Below the pieces are notes generated by a model. The model had not been told where the DNA came from. It saw nothing but the letters and a program-made list of their open reading frames with translations, and searched no databases. The position numbers were made by a program, and so were the translations under genes. Positions 16,306 to 25,078 of a DNA stretch of 34,583 nucleotides are shown piece after piece; position 1 is the stretch's first letter, and every line of letters begins with the position of its first letter. Origin of the DNA: Coriobacteriia bacterium (lineage in GTDB: Bacteria; Actinomycetota; Coriobacteriia; Anaerosomatales; PALSA-660); assembly GCA_030652345.1 (NCBI GenBank), contig JAUSAU010000067.1:1-34583 (forward strand), written 5' to 3'.

Positions 16306-16381
16306 TGGTAGCCCGTACGGGATTCGAACCCGTGATCTCCGCCTTGAGAGGGCGATATCCTAACCGCTAGACGAACGGGCC
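16306..16381 (-). tRNA. tRNA-Glu (anticodon CUC)
   Basis: A complete 76-nt cloverleaf on the minus strand with encoded CCA. The acceptor stem is GGCCCGT/ACGGGCT (first pair G-U), the anticodon loop is CTCTCAA giving CUC, and the T arm is ACGGG-TTCGAAT-CCCGT. It reads GAG codons, the favoured Glu codon here. Confidence 0.95.
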
Positions 16382-16408
16382 ATGTTGTCAAACCGTCGAA
16401 CACTGTCT

Positions 16409-16482
16409 TGGCTGGGGCGGAAGGAGTCGAACCCTCACACACGGGACCAGAACCCGCTGTCCTACCATTAGACTACGCCCCA
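16409..16482 (-). tRNA. tRNA-Gln (anticodon CUG)
   Basis: A 74-nt cloverleaf on the minus strand with encoded CCA. The acceptor stem TGGGGCG/CGCCCCA begins with the U1-A72 pair and has discriminator G73, both identity elements of GlnRS substrates. The anticodon loop is TTCTGGT giving CUG. It is transcribed ahead of tRNA-Glu, 27 bases apart. Confidence 0.95.
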
Positions 16483-16526
16483 CCGAGGCAATGTACGTGC
16501 CGCTCCCGCTCGGGGCGCGGAGAGAG

Positions 16527-16555
16527 ATTTTACGGACGGGGGCGGGAGCCGTCAA
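16527..16555 (-). promoter_or_regulatory. Promoter of the tRNA-Gln/tRNA-Glu unit
   Basis: Minus strand TTGACG (16555-16550), 17-base spacer, TAAAAT (16532-16527): one of the strongest consensus promoters in the window, as expected for stable RNA. The transcript would start near 16520, about 38 bases before tRNA-Gln. Confidence 0.75.
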
Positions 16556-16583
16556 CCCCGTTGCGAACGGCGGCCGCGGCCGG

Positions 16584-18050
16584 TCAGCCGGCGAGTGCGC
16601 GGGCGGCCGCGATACGGGAGAGTGTGCGCTCGAGTCCGAGCAGTTCGAGCGACTCGAAGAGCGGCGGACTGACCGTGGATCCCGTGACGGCGACCCGGAC
16701 GGCCTGGAAGACCACCTTCGGCTTGAGCCCGACCCGTTCTGGCACCGCGCGCAACGCCTCCTCGATCACATCGTGCGTGTAGGGATCCGCGCGCCCGAGC
16801 GTCTCCGCGACGTCGTCGAGTGCGATCCCGACGCCCTCGACGCCCAGTACCTTCTCCGCGATGGCCGGGTCGATCCCGACTCCGTCACCGAACAGGAAGG
16901 CGACCGTCGCCGCCACTTCGTCGAGGCGCTTCACGCGAACCGATACGAGCGGTGCCAGTCCGAGCAGCCATTCGCGGCGCCCCTGAAGATCGCTCTCAGC
17001 CGCCAGACCCGCGCTCACGAGCCAGGGGATGATCCGGTCGACGAAGTCCGAAGGAGCGAGTTCGCGGATGTAGGCGCCGTTGAGCCAGTCGAGCTTCTCC
17101 ACGTCGAAGATCGCCGGGTTGCTCGAGACGCGGTCGAACGAGAAGTTCTTGCACAGCGTCTCCGCGTCGAAGACGGTCGTCTCGCCGTCGAGGGACCAGC
17201 CGAGCAGTGCGAGATAGTTGAGCACCGCCTCGGGCAGGTATCCGGCGTCACGATACTCCTCGACGGACGCCGCTCCGTGCCGCTTGCTGAGCTTCTTGCC
17301 GTCCGCCCCCCAGATCATGGAGAGATGAGCGAACACGGGGGGTTCGTGGCCGAGCGCCTCGAAGACGAGGATCTGCCGCGGGGTGTTCGAGAGGTGGTCG
17401 TCGCCGCGCACGACGTGGCTGATCTCCATCAGCTCGTCGTCGATGACCGTAGCGAAGTTGTAGGTGGGCGTGCCATCGGTGCGCACGAGGACGAAGTCGT
17501 CGAGCGAGGCGGCGGGGAACGCGAGCTCCCCGCGGATGGCATCGGTGAAGACGACGTCGCCGCGGTCCTCGGGGACGGCGAGGCGCCAGACGTGGGGTTC
17601 GCCCGCTGCGATGCGCGATGCGACCTTCTCGGGGTCGAGGCGACGGCACGTGCGATCGTAGCCCGCCGCGCCGCTGTTCTCACGGGCGGCGTCGCGCTTG
17701 GCCGCGAGATCCTCAGCGGTGCAGAAGCATGGGTAGGCCGATCCGTTCGCCTTCATGCGATCGAGTGCCGGGCCGTAGGTGTCGCCCCGCTGCGTCTGAT
17801 AGTACGGTCCGAAGTCGCCGCCGGCCTCGGGCCCCTCGTCCCAGTCGAGTCCCATCCAACGCAGCCCCGCGAGGATCGCGCGGACGTTCTCGTCGGTGGA
17901 GCGCTCGGGATCGGTGTCGTCGATGCGCAGGATGAACGTGCCGCCCATCCGGCGGGCGAACGCCCAGTTGTAGATGGCGGTGCGCGCGCCGCCGATGTGC
18001 AGCAGGCCGGTCGGGCTGGGCGCGAATCTGACGCGGACGTTCTCGGGCAC
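16584..18050 (-). CDS. gltX: Glutamyl-tRNA synthetase
   Basis: A 488-residue bacterial-type GluRS that attaches glutamate to tRNA-Glu. Landmarks: [20 protein letters not shown] (HIGH motif) at the N-terminus, [11 protein letters not shown], a Cys pair CFC with a later Cys (zinc-like site, about residues 108-136), [21 protein letters not shown] (KMSKS motif), and an alpha-helical anticodon-binding C-terminus. The start is GTG at 18050, with GGAGG six bases upstream. It is divergent from the SAM riboswitch/metK unit and lies 100 bases upstream of the tRNA-Gln/tRNA-Glu promoter. With glnS present, this enzyme is probably discriminating, charging only tRNA-Glu; that is inference. Confidence 0.95.
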   Translation of the reverse strand: MPENVRVRFAPSPTGLLHIGGARTAIYNWAFARRMGGTFILRIDDTDPERSTDENVRAILAGLRWMGLDWDEGPEAGGDFGPYYQTQRGDTYGPALDRMKANGSAYPCFCTAEDLAAKRDAARENSGAAGYDRTCRRLDPEKVASRIAAGEPHVWRLAVPEDRGDVVFTDAIRGELAFPAASLDDFVLVRTDGTPTYNFATVIDDELMEISHVVRGDDHLSNTPRQILVFEALGHEPPVFAHLSMIWGADGKKLSKRHGAASVEEYRDAGYLPEAVLNYLALLGWSLDGETTVFDAETLCKNFSFDRVSSNPAIFDVEKLDWLNGAYIRELAPSDFVDRIIPWLVSAGLAAESDLQGRREWLLGLAPLVSVRVKRLDEVAATVAFLFGDGVGIDPAIAEKVLGVEGVGIALDDVAETLGRADPYTHDVIEEALRAVPERVGLKPKVVFQAVRVAVTGSTVSPPLFESLELLGLERTLSRIAAARALAG

Positions 18051-18128
18051 GGGAGGCCTCCGGATGGACGAGAGGGGAGTATCGCGAGTTCGGGCGTCTA
18101 TCCTACAACGGCGGCGCTTCCCACGTCT

Positions 18129-18157
18129 TTGCAGGGTGGCGCGCCGCGTGCTACAGT
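18129..18157 (+). promoter_or_regulatory. Promoter of the metK riboswitch transcript
   Basis: TTGCAG (18129-18134), 17-base spacer, TACAGT (18152-18157) with TGC immediately before it (extended -10). The transcript would start about 18164, three bases before the riboswitch P1 stem. Confidence 0.7.
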
Positions 18158-18166
18158 CACCGACGA

Positions 18167-18297
18167 CTCATCAAGAGGCGCCCCCGCGAGGGGGTGCAGA
18201 GGGCCGAGGGACCGCACCCGTCGACGCCCCGGCAACCTGCTCCGAAAGTGGAGGAAGGTGCCAAATTGCGGCAGGCAGCACGTGCCTGACAGATGAG
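18167..18297 (+). promoter_or_regulatory. SAM-I (S-box) riboswitch
   Basis: The S-box blocks are in order: CTCATCAAGAG at the 5' side of P1, GAGGGACCGCACCCG, CCCCGGCAACCTGC, AAGGTGCCAAATTGCGGCAG, and the closing strand GATGAG at 18292-18297, which pairs with CTCATC at 18167-18172. The class binds S-adenosylmethionine, the product of the downstream metK, and shuts expression when SAM is plentiful. The expression platform is visible: 18292-18299 (GATGAGGG) can pair with 18337-18344 (CCCTCGTC) as an antiterminator, which the ligand-stabilised P1 would prevent. A second palindromic hairpin (18311-18326, GCACACGCGTGTGTGC) lies between. Confidence 0.93.
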
Positions 18298-18336
18298 GGA
18301 ATAGCGAGACGCACACGCGTGTGTGCACTCACGAGG

Positions 18337-18370
18337 CCCTCGTCCGATATCAGGCGAGGGTTTTCTTGTT
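18337..18370 (+). terminator. Riboswitch-controlled terminator before metK
   Basis: Stem CCCTCG (18337-18342) with CGAGGG (18355-18360), extended by a G-U and a C-G pair, followed by TTTTCTTGTT. Its 5' arm competes for pairing with the 3' strand of riboswitch P1. Confidence 0.85.
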
Positions 18371-18429
18371 GTGCCGGCATCGTTCGCCCGCCACCCCTGA
18401 AGGCGGGCGGTACGCGAGAAGGAGGATCC

Positions 18430-19683
18430 ATGTCAGAGCGCGATTTTGTGTTCACGTCGGAGTCCGTGACCGAGGGTCACCCGGACAAGATCTGCGACCA
18501 GATCTCCGACGCCGTCCTTGACGCCATCATCAGTCGCGAGAACGAGCTCGCGGCCGAGGGATACGTCACGGACACGGGCCAGAAGGCCGCCGCGGACTAC
18601 GTCCGCGTCGCCTGCGAGACGCTCATCACCACCGGGCTCGTCGTCGTGGCGGGCGAGATCCGCACGCATGCCTACGTCGACATCCCCAAGATCGTCCGCG
18701 AGACCATCAAGGGCATCGGCTACACGCGCGCCAAGTACGGCTTCGACTACGAGACCTGCGGCGTCATCACCTCCATCGACGAGCAGAGCGCGGACATCGC
18801 GCGCGGCGTCGATGAGTCGTTCGAGGTCCAGCATGGCGCCGGCGCCGATCCGCTCGATCTCGAGGGCGCGGGCGACCAGGGCATGATGTTCGGCTACGCC
18901 TGCAACGAGACCTCGACGCTCATGCCGATGCCGATCTACCTCGCGCAGAAGCTCGCCGAGCGCCTGACCGAGGTGCGCAAGGACGGCACGCTCGACTATC
19001 TGCGTCCCGACGGCAAGACCCAGGTCACCGTCCGCTACGTGGACGGCAAGCCGGTCGAGGTCACCAACGTGCTCATCTCCTCGCAGCACGCCGAGGGCGT
19101 CGATATCGACACGCAGATGAAGAGCGACTTCATCACGCACATCATCACACCGGTCCTCGAGGCCGAGGGCGTGAAGTGGGACGACGCGAAGATCTACGTC
19201 AACCCGACCGGCCGCTTCGTCATCGGCGGCCCCATGGGCGACACCGGCCTCACCGGCCGCAAGATCATCGTCGACACCTACGGCGGGTACGGCCGCCACG
19301 GCGGCGGCGCGTTCTCGGGCAAGGACTGCACGAAGGTCGACCGCTCGGCCGCCTACGCCGCGCGCTGGGTCGCCAAGAACGTCGTGGCCGCCGGTCTTGC
19401 CGAGCGCTGCGAGGTCGAGCTCGCCTACGCGATCGGCGTCGCGCACCCGCTCTCCGTGCTCGTCGAGACGTTCGGCACCGAGACGGTCCCGGTGGAGCGT
19501 ATCGAGGCCGCCGTGTCGAAGGTCTTCGACCTGCGCCCGGGCGCGATCGTCCGTGACCTCGACCTGCGCCGTCCGATCTACAAGAAGACCGCCGCCTACG
19601 GCCACGTCGGCCGTGAGGATGCGGACTTCACGTGGGAGAAGACCGACCGCGTCGACGCGCTGAAGGCCGCCGCCGGGATCTAG
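18430..19683 (+). CDS. metK: S-adenosylmethionine synthetase
   Basis: A 417-residue methionine adenosyltransferase making SAM from methionine and ATP. Motifs: [24 protein letters not shown] at the N-terminus (His and Asp of the active site), [16 protein letters not shown] (ATP-binding hexapeptide region), [22 protein letters not shown] and [19 protein letters not shown] (second ATP motif and K/D residues), and [13 protein letters not shown]. Length is at the long end of the family (about 385-420). ATG at 18430 has a near-perfect AAGGAGG a few bases upstream. It is controlled by the upstream S-box riboswitch: high SAM should terminate transcription. A hairpin 27 bases after the stop separates it from priA. 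Confidence 0.97.
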   Translation: MSERDFVFTSESVTEGHPDKICDQISDAVLDAIISRENELAAEGYVTDTGQKAAADYVRVACETLITTGLVVVAGEIRTHAYVDIPKIVRETIKGIGYTRAKYGFDYETCGVITSIDEQSADIARGVDESFEVQHGAGADPLDLEGAGDQGMMFGYACNETSTLMPMPIYLAQKLAERLTEVRKDGTLDYLRPDGKTQVTVRYVDGKPVEVTNVLISSQHAEGVDIDTQMKSDFITHIITPVLEAEGVKWDDAKIYVNPTGRFVIGGPMGDTGLTGRKIIVDTYGGYGRHGGGAFSGKDCTKVDRSAAYAARWVAKNVVAAGLAERCEVELAYAIGVAHPLSVLVETFGTETVPVERIEAAVSKVFDLRPGAIVRDLDLRRPIYKKTAAYGHVGREDADFTWEKTDRVDALKAAAGI

Positions 19684-19709
19684 ACCGGCGTCGGAGTCGA
19701 GTGAACCGC

Positions 19710-19741
19710 GAGGCCCCCGACGCGTCTATGTCGGGGGCCTC
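19710..19741 (+). terminator. Hairpin after metK
   Basis: Perfect 12-bp inverted repeat (GAGGCCCCCGAC at 19710-19721 with 19730-19741). No T-run follows and the priA start is only 5-17 bases away, so it may be a leaky terminator or attenuate priA. Confidence 0.6.
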
Positions 19742-19757
19742 CGCTATGCTGGCGGAC

Positions 19758-22151
19758 ATGGATCCGAGACCCGACATACACGTTGCCCGCGTCGTCGTCG
19801 ACGTGCCGACGCGCGCGCTGACCGAGCCGTTCGACTACCTGGTGCCCGGCCGGCTGGCGATGGGTGTCCGGGTGGGCGCGCCGGTGCTCGTGCCGTTCGG
19901 TGGTCAGCGGGTGGTCGGGTATGTGGTCGAGGCCGACGCCGTCACATCGTTCCAGGGCGAGCTTCGCGACATCGAGGCCGTTCTCGGGGAGCCGCTCTTC
20001 GGCGAGCACGCGTTCGCGCTGGCCGACTGGATCGCCCGGGAGTACGTCTGCACACTGGCCGACGCCCTGCGGCTCTTCCTCCCTCCGGGAGGGTCGCCGT
20101 CGGCGGTCGCGGTCTACCGGACCGCGGGCGAGCGTCCCGCGGCTCCCCTCAAGGGCCGCGTCTGGGACGAGGTCGCGCGGGCCGGCGAGATCACCTCGGG
20201 CCACCTCCGCGGGCTCGACCAACGCTTCGGCGCCGCCGCGTCCGAGATGGCCCGCTCCGGTCGCCTCGATCGTGAGTGGCGTCTCAAGCCGGCGGTCGTC
20301 GGCGCCGTGGACGACCGGTGGGCGGAGCTGACCGGCGTGGACTTCTCGCCGCGCGCGGGTGCGACTGCCCAGCGCGCGGTCCTCGACGCCCTGAGCGCCG
20401 GCCCGGTGCGCATAGCCGAGCTCACCGCCGAACTCGGCGCTGTGGGCGGCGCCATCACCCGGCTGCAGGAGGCCGGTGCGGTGGCCGTCACCAAGCGCCG
20501 CCGCATGAGGACGCCGACCCGGACGACGCGCAGCGCCCCGCGCCACGAGACCCTCTCGGCCGGACAGTCCGCGGCGCTCGTCGCGTTGGCGTGCGCTGCT
20601 GCCGGGTCGTGTGTCCTGCTGGAGGGCGTCACCGGCTCGGGCAAGACCGAGGTCTACCTCCGCGCGATCGAGGGTGTCATCGCGGATGGCGGATCGGCGA
20701 TTGTCCTCGTGCCTGAGATATCGCTCACGCCGCAGACCGTCGGGCGTTTCCGGGCGCGCTTCGGTGATCTCGTCGCCGTGCTTCACAGCCGTCTTGCGGC
20801 GGGGGAGCGCTACGACCAATGGGACCAGGTGCGTGCGGGTACCGCGCGTGTCATCGTCGGCCCGCGTTCTGCACTGTTCGCACCGGCTCACGATCTGCGC
20901 CTCGTGGTCATCGATGAGGAGCACGAGCCCTCATACAAGCAGGGATCGGCTCCGCGCTACCACGCCCGCGCCGTCGCGGAGCGTCTGTGTTCGGCGACGG
21001 GCGCGGTGCTCGCGCTCGGGAGCGCCACGCCGTCGATGGAGAGCCGCGCCGCCGCGCACGCGGGTCGCTACGGCCTCGTCCTGTTACCGGAGCGCATGGC
21101 CGGGGGCACGATGCCGCCGGTCGAGGTCGTCGACATGGCCGAGGAGTTCCGCGACGGGCATCGCTCGATGTTCTCGCGTCCGCTCACGCGTGCCCTCGAG
21201 GATGTGCGCGAGCGCGGCGCCAAGGCCGTCCTGTTCCTGAACCGGCGCGGGTTCGCCTCGTTCGTGCTGTGCCGGGAGTGCGGGCACGTCCCGCGCTGCG
21301 CGAACTGCTCGGTGGCGCTCACGTATCACGAGGTGGGCGCGCGCCTGACATGTCATCACTGTGGCGCGCGCGAGGCGCTGCCGGCGCGGTGCCCCAAGTG
21401 CGACAGCCCGTTCCTGCGTCAGTTCGGGGCCGGCACCCAGCGTGTCGAGGCGGAGCTGCGGGCGCTGCTTCCCGGGATGGCGGTCGTTCGCATGGACGCC
21501 GACACGACGGGCGGCAAGGGCGGTCACGAGCGGCGCCTCGCGGAGTTCGAGGAGCTCAAGAGCGGCATCCTGCTCGGTACACAGATGGTGGCGAAAGGAC
21601 TCGACTACCCCGAAGTGGAGCTCGTCGGCGTGATCAACGCGGACACGACGTTGCACATGCCGGACTTCCGCTCCGGCGAGCGCACGTTCCAGTTGCTCGA
21701 GCAGGTCGGCGGACGCGCCGGCCGGGGGGTGGCCGGCGGCTGCGTGGTCGTCCAGACGTACTGGCCGGACCACCCGGCGATCCGTGCGGCCGCGGCGCAC
21801 GACGCGGAGATCTTCTACAGCGAGGAGCGCCCGCTGCGAGAATCGCTCGGCTATCCGCCGTACGGGCGCCTGGCCCTCGTCGTCGCGACGGCGCCGAGCG
21901 CCGATGCAGCGCGTCTGGCCGCGACCGCGATCGCCGAGCGCCTGCGGGCGATCATCCCGGAGGGGTGGCAGGTGCTCGGTCCGAGCCCCGCTCCGCTCGC
22001 CAAGGTCAAGAACGCGTACCGCTGGCACGCGCTGCTCAAGGCGCCGGCTGCGGCGGACGTGCCGGCCGCACTCCGGGACGCGCTTGCGGGCGCCGACGTG
22101 CCGGACGGCGTGGCGATCGCGCCCGATGTCGATCCGCTCGACATGATGTAG
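19758..22151 (+). CDS. priA: Primosomal protein N' (replication restart helicase)
   Basis: A 797-residue superfamily 2 helicase that reloads the replisome at stalled forks. In order: N-terminal 3'-end-binding domain (VARVVVDVPTRALTEPFDYLVP), a winged-helix region (~180-260), Walker A GVTGSGKT at 290-297, VLVPEISLTPQT, DEEH box (VVIDEEHEPSYKQ), LGSATPSMES, the eight-Cys zinc module (CRECGHVPRCANCSVALTYH … CHHCG … CPKC), and helicase motifs LLGTQMVAKGLDYP and QVGGRAGRG. Many actinobacterial PriA proteins lack a functional ATPase motif; here all helicase motifs are intact. Start: ATG at 19758 (GGCGG upstream); ATG at 19746 is an alternative adding four residues. It follows the metK hairpin closely and precedes def. 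Confidence 0.95.
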   Translation: MDPRPDIHVARVVVDVPTRALTEPFDYLVPGRLAMGVRVGAPVLVPFGGQRVVGYVVEADAVTSFQGELRDIEAVLGEPLFGEHAFALADWIAREYVCTLADALRLFLPPGGSPSAVAVYRTAGERPAAPLKGRVWDEVARAGEITSGHLRGLDQRFGAAASEMARSGRLDREWRLKPAVVGAVDDRWAELTGVDFSPRAGATAQRAVLDALSAGPVRIAELTAELGAVGGAITRLQEAGAVAVTKRRRMRTPTRTTRSAPRHETLSAGQSAALVALACAAAGSCVLLEGVTGSGKTEVYLRAIEGVIADGGSAIVLVPEISLTPQTVGRFRARFGDLVAVLHSRLAAGERYDQWDQVRAGTARVIVGPRSALFAPAHDLRLVVIDEEHEPSYKQGSAPRYHARAVAERLCSATGAVLALGSATPSMESRAAAHAGRYGLVLLPERMAGGTMPPVEVVDMAEEFRDGHRSMFSRPLTRALEDVRERGAKAVLFLNRRGFASFVLCRECGHVPRCANCSVALTYHEVGARLTCHHCGAREALPARCPKCDSPFLRQFGAGTQRVEAELRALLPGMAVVRMDADTTGGKGGHERRLAEFEELKSGILLGTQMVAKGLDYPEVELVGVINADTTLHMPDFRSGERTFQLLEQVGGRAGRGVAGGCVVVQTYWPDHPAIRAAAAHDAEIFYSEERPLRESLGYPPYGRLALVVATAPSADAARLAATAIAERLRAIIPEGWQVLGPSPAPLAKVKNAYRWHALLKAPAAADVPAALRDALAGADVPDGVAIAPDVDPLDMM

Positions 22152-22167
22152 CGCGCGGGCTGCGGTG

Positions 22168-22173
22168 TAGAAT
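22168..22173 (+). promoter_or_regulatory. Possible -10 element before def
   Basis: TAGAAT at 22168-22173 differs from consensus at one position and lies 68 bases before def, just past the priA stop. The hexamer 17 bases upstream (GATGTA) is poor, so this is tentative. Confidence 0.35.
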
Positions 22174-22241
22174 GACTGCGGGCGGCACGCCGCGTGCTTT
22201 CACGGCGGCGAGACCGCCCTTTGACGTAGACGCTGCGACAG

Positions 22242-22739
22242 ATGGACACGATGGACATCCTCTCTCACCCCAATCCCGCGCTCAAGCAGCGCGCCCAGGA
22301 CATCGATCCGACGACCGATGCCGGACTGATGCCGCTCATCAAGGCGATGGCGAAGGCCATGTACGACGGGCCGGGCATCGGCCTGGCCGCGACTCAGGTC
22401 GGCGTGCAGAAGCGCGTCATCGTCTTCGATCTGGACGACGGCCTCATCGCCCTGTGCAACCCCACCATCGCCGAGACATCGGCTGAGACGGTGCTGGAGG
22501 ACGAAGGGTGTCTGTCGCTTCCGGGCATCACGGTGCCGGTCGAGAGGCCCGTCCACTGCGTCTGCGAGGCCGTCGACTTGCGGGGCAACCCGTTCCGCAT
22601 GGAGGCCGAGGGGCTTCTCGCGCGCCTTCTCCAGCACGAGGTCGACCACCTCGACGGCTTGCTCATCATCGACCGGGCCACGCCTGACGAGCGGAGGGCG
22701 GCGCTGCGCCGCTACCGCGAGGAGAACGAGAAGCCGTAG
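22242..22739 (+). CDS. def: Peptide deformylase
   Basis: A 165-residue metalloenzyme that removes the formyl group from nascent N-terminal methionine. All three family motifs are present: GIGLAATQVG (motif 1), EGCLSLPG (motif 2, metal-binding Cys) and QHEVDHLDG (motif 3, HExxH). ATG at 22242 is used; ATG at 22251 is equally possible and gives a more usual MDILSHPNPALKQ start, with no strong Shine-Dalgarno for either. It is followed 23 bases later by fmt, the enzyme that adds the same formyl group to initiator tRNA; def-fmt-rsmB is a classic conserved order. Confidence 0.95.
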   Translation: MDTMDILSHPNPALKQRAQDIDPTTDAGLMPLIKAMAKAMYDGPGIGLAATQVGVQKRVIVFDLDDGLIALCNPTIAETSAETVLEDEGCLSLPGITVPVERPVHCVCEAVDLRGNPFRMEAEGLLARLLQHEVDHLDGLLIIDRATPDERRAALRRYREENEKP

Positions 22740-22762
22740 AGGGTGCGGGGGGAGGGGATCCG

Positions 22763-23680
22763 TTGAGGATCGTGTTCATGGGGACGCCGTCCTTCGCCGT
22801 CCCGTCACTTGACGCGTGCCTCGCCGGCCACCGGGTCGTCGCGGTCTACACGCGACCCGACAAGGCGGTGGGGCGCGGCAAGCGCATCGTCTTCTCCGCG
22901 GTCAAGGAGCGGGCGCTGCAAGTCGGCGTGCCGGTCGAGCAGCCCGCATCGCTCCGTGACGCCGACACCATCGACCGGCTCGCCGCGTACGCACCCGACG
23001 TCGTCGTCGTCGCTGCGTACGGCCTCATCCTTCCGCGCGCCGTGCTCGACGTCCCCGTGAACGGGTGCGTGAACGTCCACGGCTCGCTCCTGCCGCGCTG
23101 GCGCGGGGCGGCCCCGGTGCAACGCGCCATCCTCGCCGGCGATCGCGTGACCGGCGTCTCGATCATGCGGATGGAGGAGGGGCTCGACACCGGACCGTAC
23201 GCGGCCGTCGCCGAGGTCCCCATCGCCGCGCTCACGACCGATGAGCTCACCGGTGCGCTCGCTGCGGCGGGTGCACGTGCACTGACCGATGTTCTGACAG
23301 GGATCGAAGGTGGCTCCGTGGCTTGGACCATGCAGGATGAAGCGTCCGTCACCTACGCGGAGAAGGTGACCGCCGCCGATGTCGCGCTCGACCCCGGGCT
23401 GAGTGTCGAGCAGGCGCTGCGGCGCGTGCGGGCGTCGTCCGGGAGCGCGCCGACCCGCGTGCTGCTCGAGGGCCGCCGCCTCGTGGTGCTCGCAGCGTCA
23501 GCCAGCGACTCGATCGTCGGCAGCGGTGAGGCGACGTGTGACGGCGCGGTCGTCCTGGGACTGAGCGACGGCGCGGTACGCCTCGATAGGCTCGTTCCCG
23601 AGGGTCGCTCCGCGATGCCGGGCGATGCGTTCGCCCGCGGGGCGCGCCTGCCTGCCCGCTGCGTGTGGGCTTCGGCATGA
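22763..23680 (+). CDS. fmt: Methionyl-tRNA formyltransferase
   Basis: A 305-residue enzyme transferring a formyl group from 10-formyltetrahydrofolate to initiator Met-tRNA. The N-terminal Rossmann domain starts RIVFMGTPSFAVPSL; the catalytic segment is NVHGSLLPRWRGAAPVQRAI (Asn, His of the active site) with GVSIMRMEEGLDTGP; the C-terminal OB-like tRNA-binding domain follows from about residue 205. The start is TTG at 22763, supported by GGAGGGG about 5-8 bases upstream and by the family N-terminus beginning at the next residue. It overlaps rsmB by 4 bases (ATGA). Confidence 0.95.
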   Translation: MRIVFMGTPSFAVPSLDACLAGHRVVAVYTRPDKAVGRGKRIVFSAVKERALQVGVPVEQPASLRDADTIDRLAAYAPDVVVVAAYGLILPRAVLDVPVNGCVNVHGSLLPRWRGAAPVQRAILAGDRVTGVSIMRMEEGLDTGPYAAVAEVPIAALTTDELTGALAAAGARALTDVLTGIEGGSVAWTMQDEASVTYAEKVTAADVALDPGLSVEQALRRVRASSGSAPTRVLLEGRRLVVLAASASDSIVGSGEATCDGAVVLGLSDGAVRLDRLVPEGRSAMPGDAFARGARLPARCVWASA

Positions 23681-25038
23681 GCGTCGCACCCGCGCGCCAG
23701 GCCGCGCTGACCGTCCTGCATCGCGTGCGCGAGCGTGGCGCCTTCGGCCCGGAGACACTCGACGCCGTACTGCGCGCCTCGGGGCTCTCAGCACAGGACA
23801 CCGCATTCGCCACCCGGTTGACGTACGGGACGCTCGAGACCCAGGGAACCCTCGACGATGCCATCGACCGCTTCGCGTCACGTCCGGATGCCATCGAGCC
23901 GCTCGTGCGCGATGCGCTGAGACTGGCCGCCTACGAGATCCTCTTCGCCCGCACTCCCGCTCGTGCGGCGGTCAACGAGGGCGTCGAGGCCGTGAAGGCG
24001 ATACGCAAGCAGGCCGGCGGACTCGCCAACGCGATCCTTCGCAAGATCGCCGGTGCCGCCACGGACTTCCCCTGGGGCGACCCTGCGACCGACGATGACG
24101 CGCTGGCCCGCGCCACCGCCCACCCGCGCTGGATCGTCGACCTGTGGGTCCGCGAGCTCGGCCGTGAGCGGGCGACCGCCGCACTCTACGGCGACTTGGA
24201 GCCGGCTCCGCTCTACCTGTGGCACAACCCGGTCCGCGGCAGCATCGTCGAGGCACTCGACATGCTTTCCGACGACGGCGCCGAGCCCGTCGCGGAGGAG
24301 CCGCCCGGCTGCATCCGTGCGGACAAGGTCCAGTCGGCGGTCCGGGGGCGCGCGGTGGGCGAGGGTCGCGTGCTCGTCGCCGATGCCGCGGCACAACTGG
24401 CGGTTCGCGCGGCACGGCCGCGCGCGGGCGCGGTGATCGTCGACGTCGCCTCTGGACGCGGGACCAAGACCGTCGAGGCACAGGCGATCGCCGTTGCCGA
24501 CGGCGCCCCGGCCACCGTCTACGCACTCGACATCCACCCGTTCAAGGCGGACGTCCTGGCGCGTCGCATGCGGGATCTCGAGGTACCCGGTGTGGTCACC
24601 GTCATCGGTGACGCGACCGACCTGGCCTCGGTCGAGGGATTGCCGGCCGCGGGGACCGTCGACTCGGTGATCGTGGACGCACCCTGCAGCGGCCTCGGCG
24701 CACTGCGTCGCCGGCCGGAGAAGCGGTGGCGGCTCCGGCCCGGGGACTCCGCGCGGCTCGCCGTCCTGCAGTCCGCGATGCTGGCGCAGGCCGCCTCGCT
24801 TGTCAGGGTCGGCGGCGTGGTGGTCTACTCTACGTGCACCGTGAGCAGAGTCGAGAACGAGGACGTCGTCGCCGCATTCCTGGCGGCGTCGCAGGGGGCC
24901 TTCATCACGGCGGATCTCACCGTTGCGGTCCCCGAGGCTTGGAGGGACGCCATCGGTCCCGAGGGTTGGTTCCAGTCGGTACAGCGTGAGGGCGGGCCGG
25001 ACGGGCACTTCGTCGCGGCGCTCGAGCGCGTTCGTTAG
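23677..25038 (+). CDS. rsmB: 16S rRNA (cytosine-967-C5)-methyltransferase
   Basis: A 453-residue RsmB/Sun-type enzyme. Residues ~1-130 are the NusB-like RNA-binding domain (ARQAALTVLHRVRERGAF … VNEGVEAVKAIRKQAGGLANAILRKI). The C-terminal half is the methyltransferase: motif I DVASGRGTKT, VYALDIHPFKADVL, IVDAPCSGLGALRRRPEKRW with the PC catalytic Cys, and YSTCTVSRVENEDVV with the TC Cys. Motif I is usually DxCAAPGGKT; the GRGTKT variant keeps the glycines and Lys-Thr but loses the Cys-Ala-Ala-Pro core. Start ATG at 23677 overlaps the fmt stop. Both catalytic cysteines are present, so activity is expected. Confidence 0.92.
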   Translation: MSVAPARQAALTVLHRVRERGAFGPETLDAVLRASGLSAQDTAFATRLTYGTLETQGTLDDAIDRFASRPDAIEPLVRDALRLAAYEILFARTPARAAVNEGVEAVKAIRKQAGGLANAILRKIAGAATDFPWGDPATDDDALARATAHPRWIVDLWVRELGRERATAALYGDLEPAPLYLWHNPVRGSIVEALDMLSDDGAEPVAEEPPGCIRADKVQSAVRGRAVGEGRVLVADAAAQLAVRAARPRAGAVIVDVASGRGTKTVEAQAIAVADGAPATVYALDIHPFKADVLARRMRDLEVPGVVTVIGDATDLASVEGLPAAGTVDSVIVDAPCSGLGALRRRPEKRWRLRPGDSARLAVLQSAMLAQAASLVRVGGVVVYSTCTVSRVENEDVVAAFLAASQGAFITADLTVAVPEAWRDAIGPEGWFQSVQREGGPDGHFVAALERVR

Positions 25039-25078
25039 GGGATCGGCCGCGCGCGGCCGACGTCGTCGAGGAGGGCGC

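Noticed and set aside
18051..18166. Possible gltX promoter on the minus strand (TTGTAG, GATACT)
   Set aside because: The spacing is 19 bases and the elements are weak; not strong enough to list as a site.
19632..19757. Upstream extension of the priA frame into the end of metK
   Set aside because: It would overlap metK and cross the 12-bp hairpin; the conserved PriA N-terminus begins just after the ATG at 19758.
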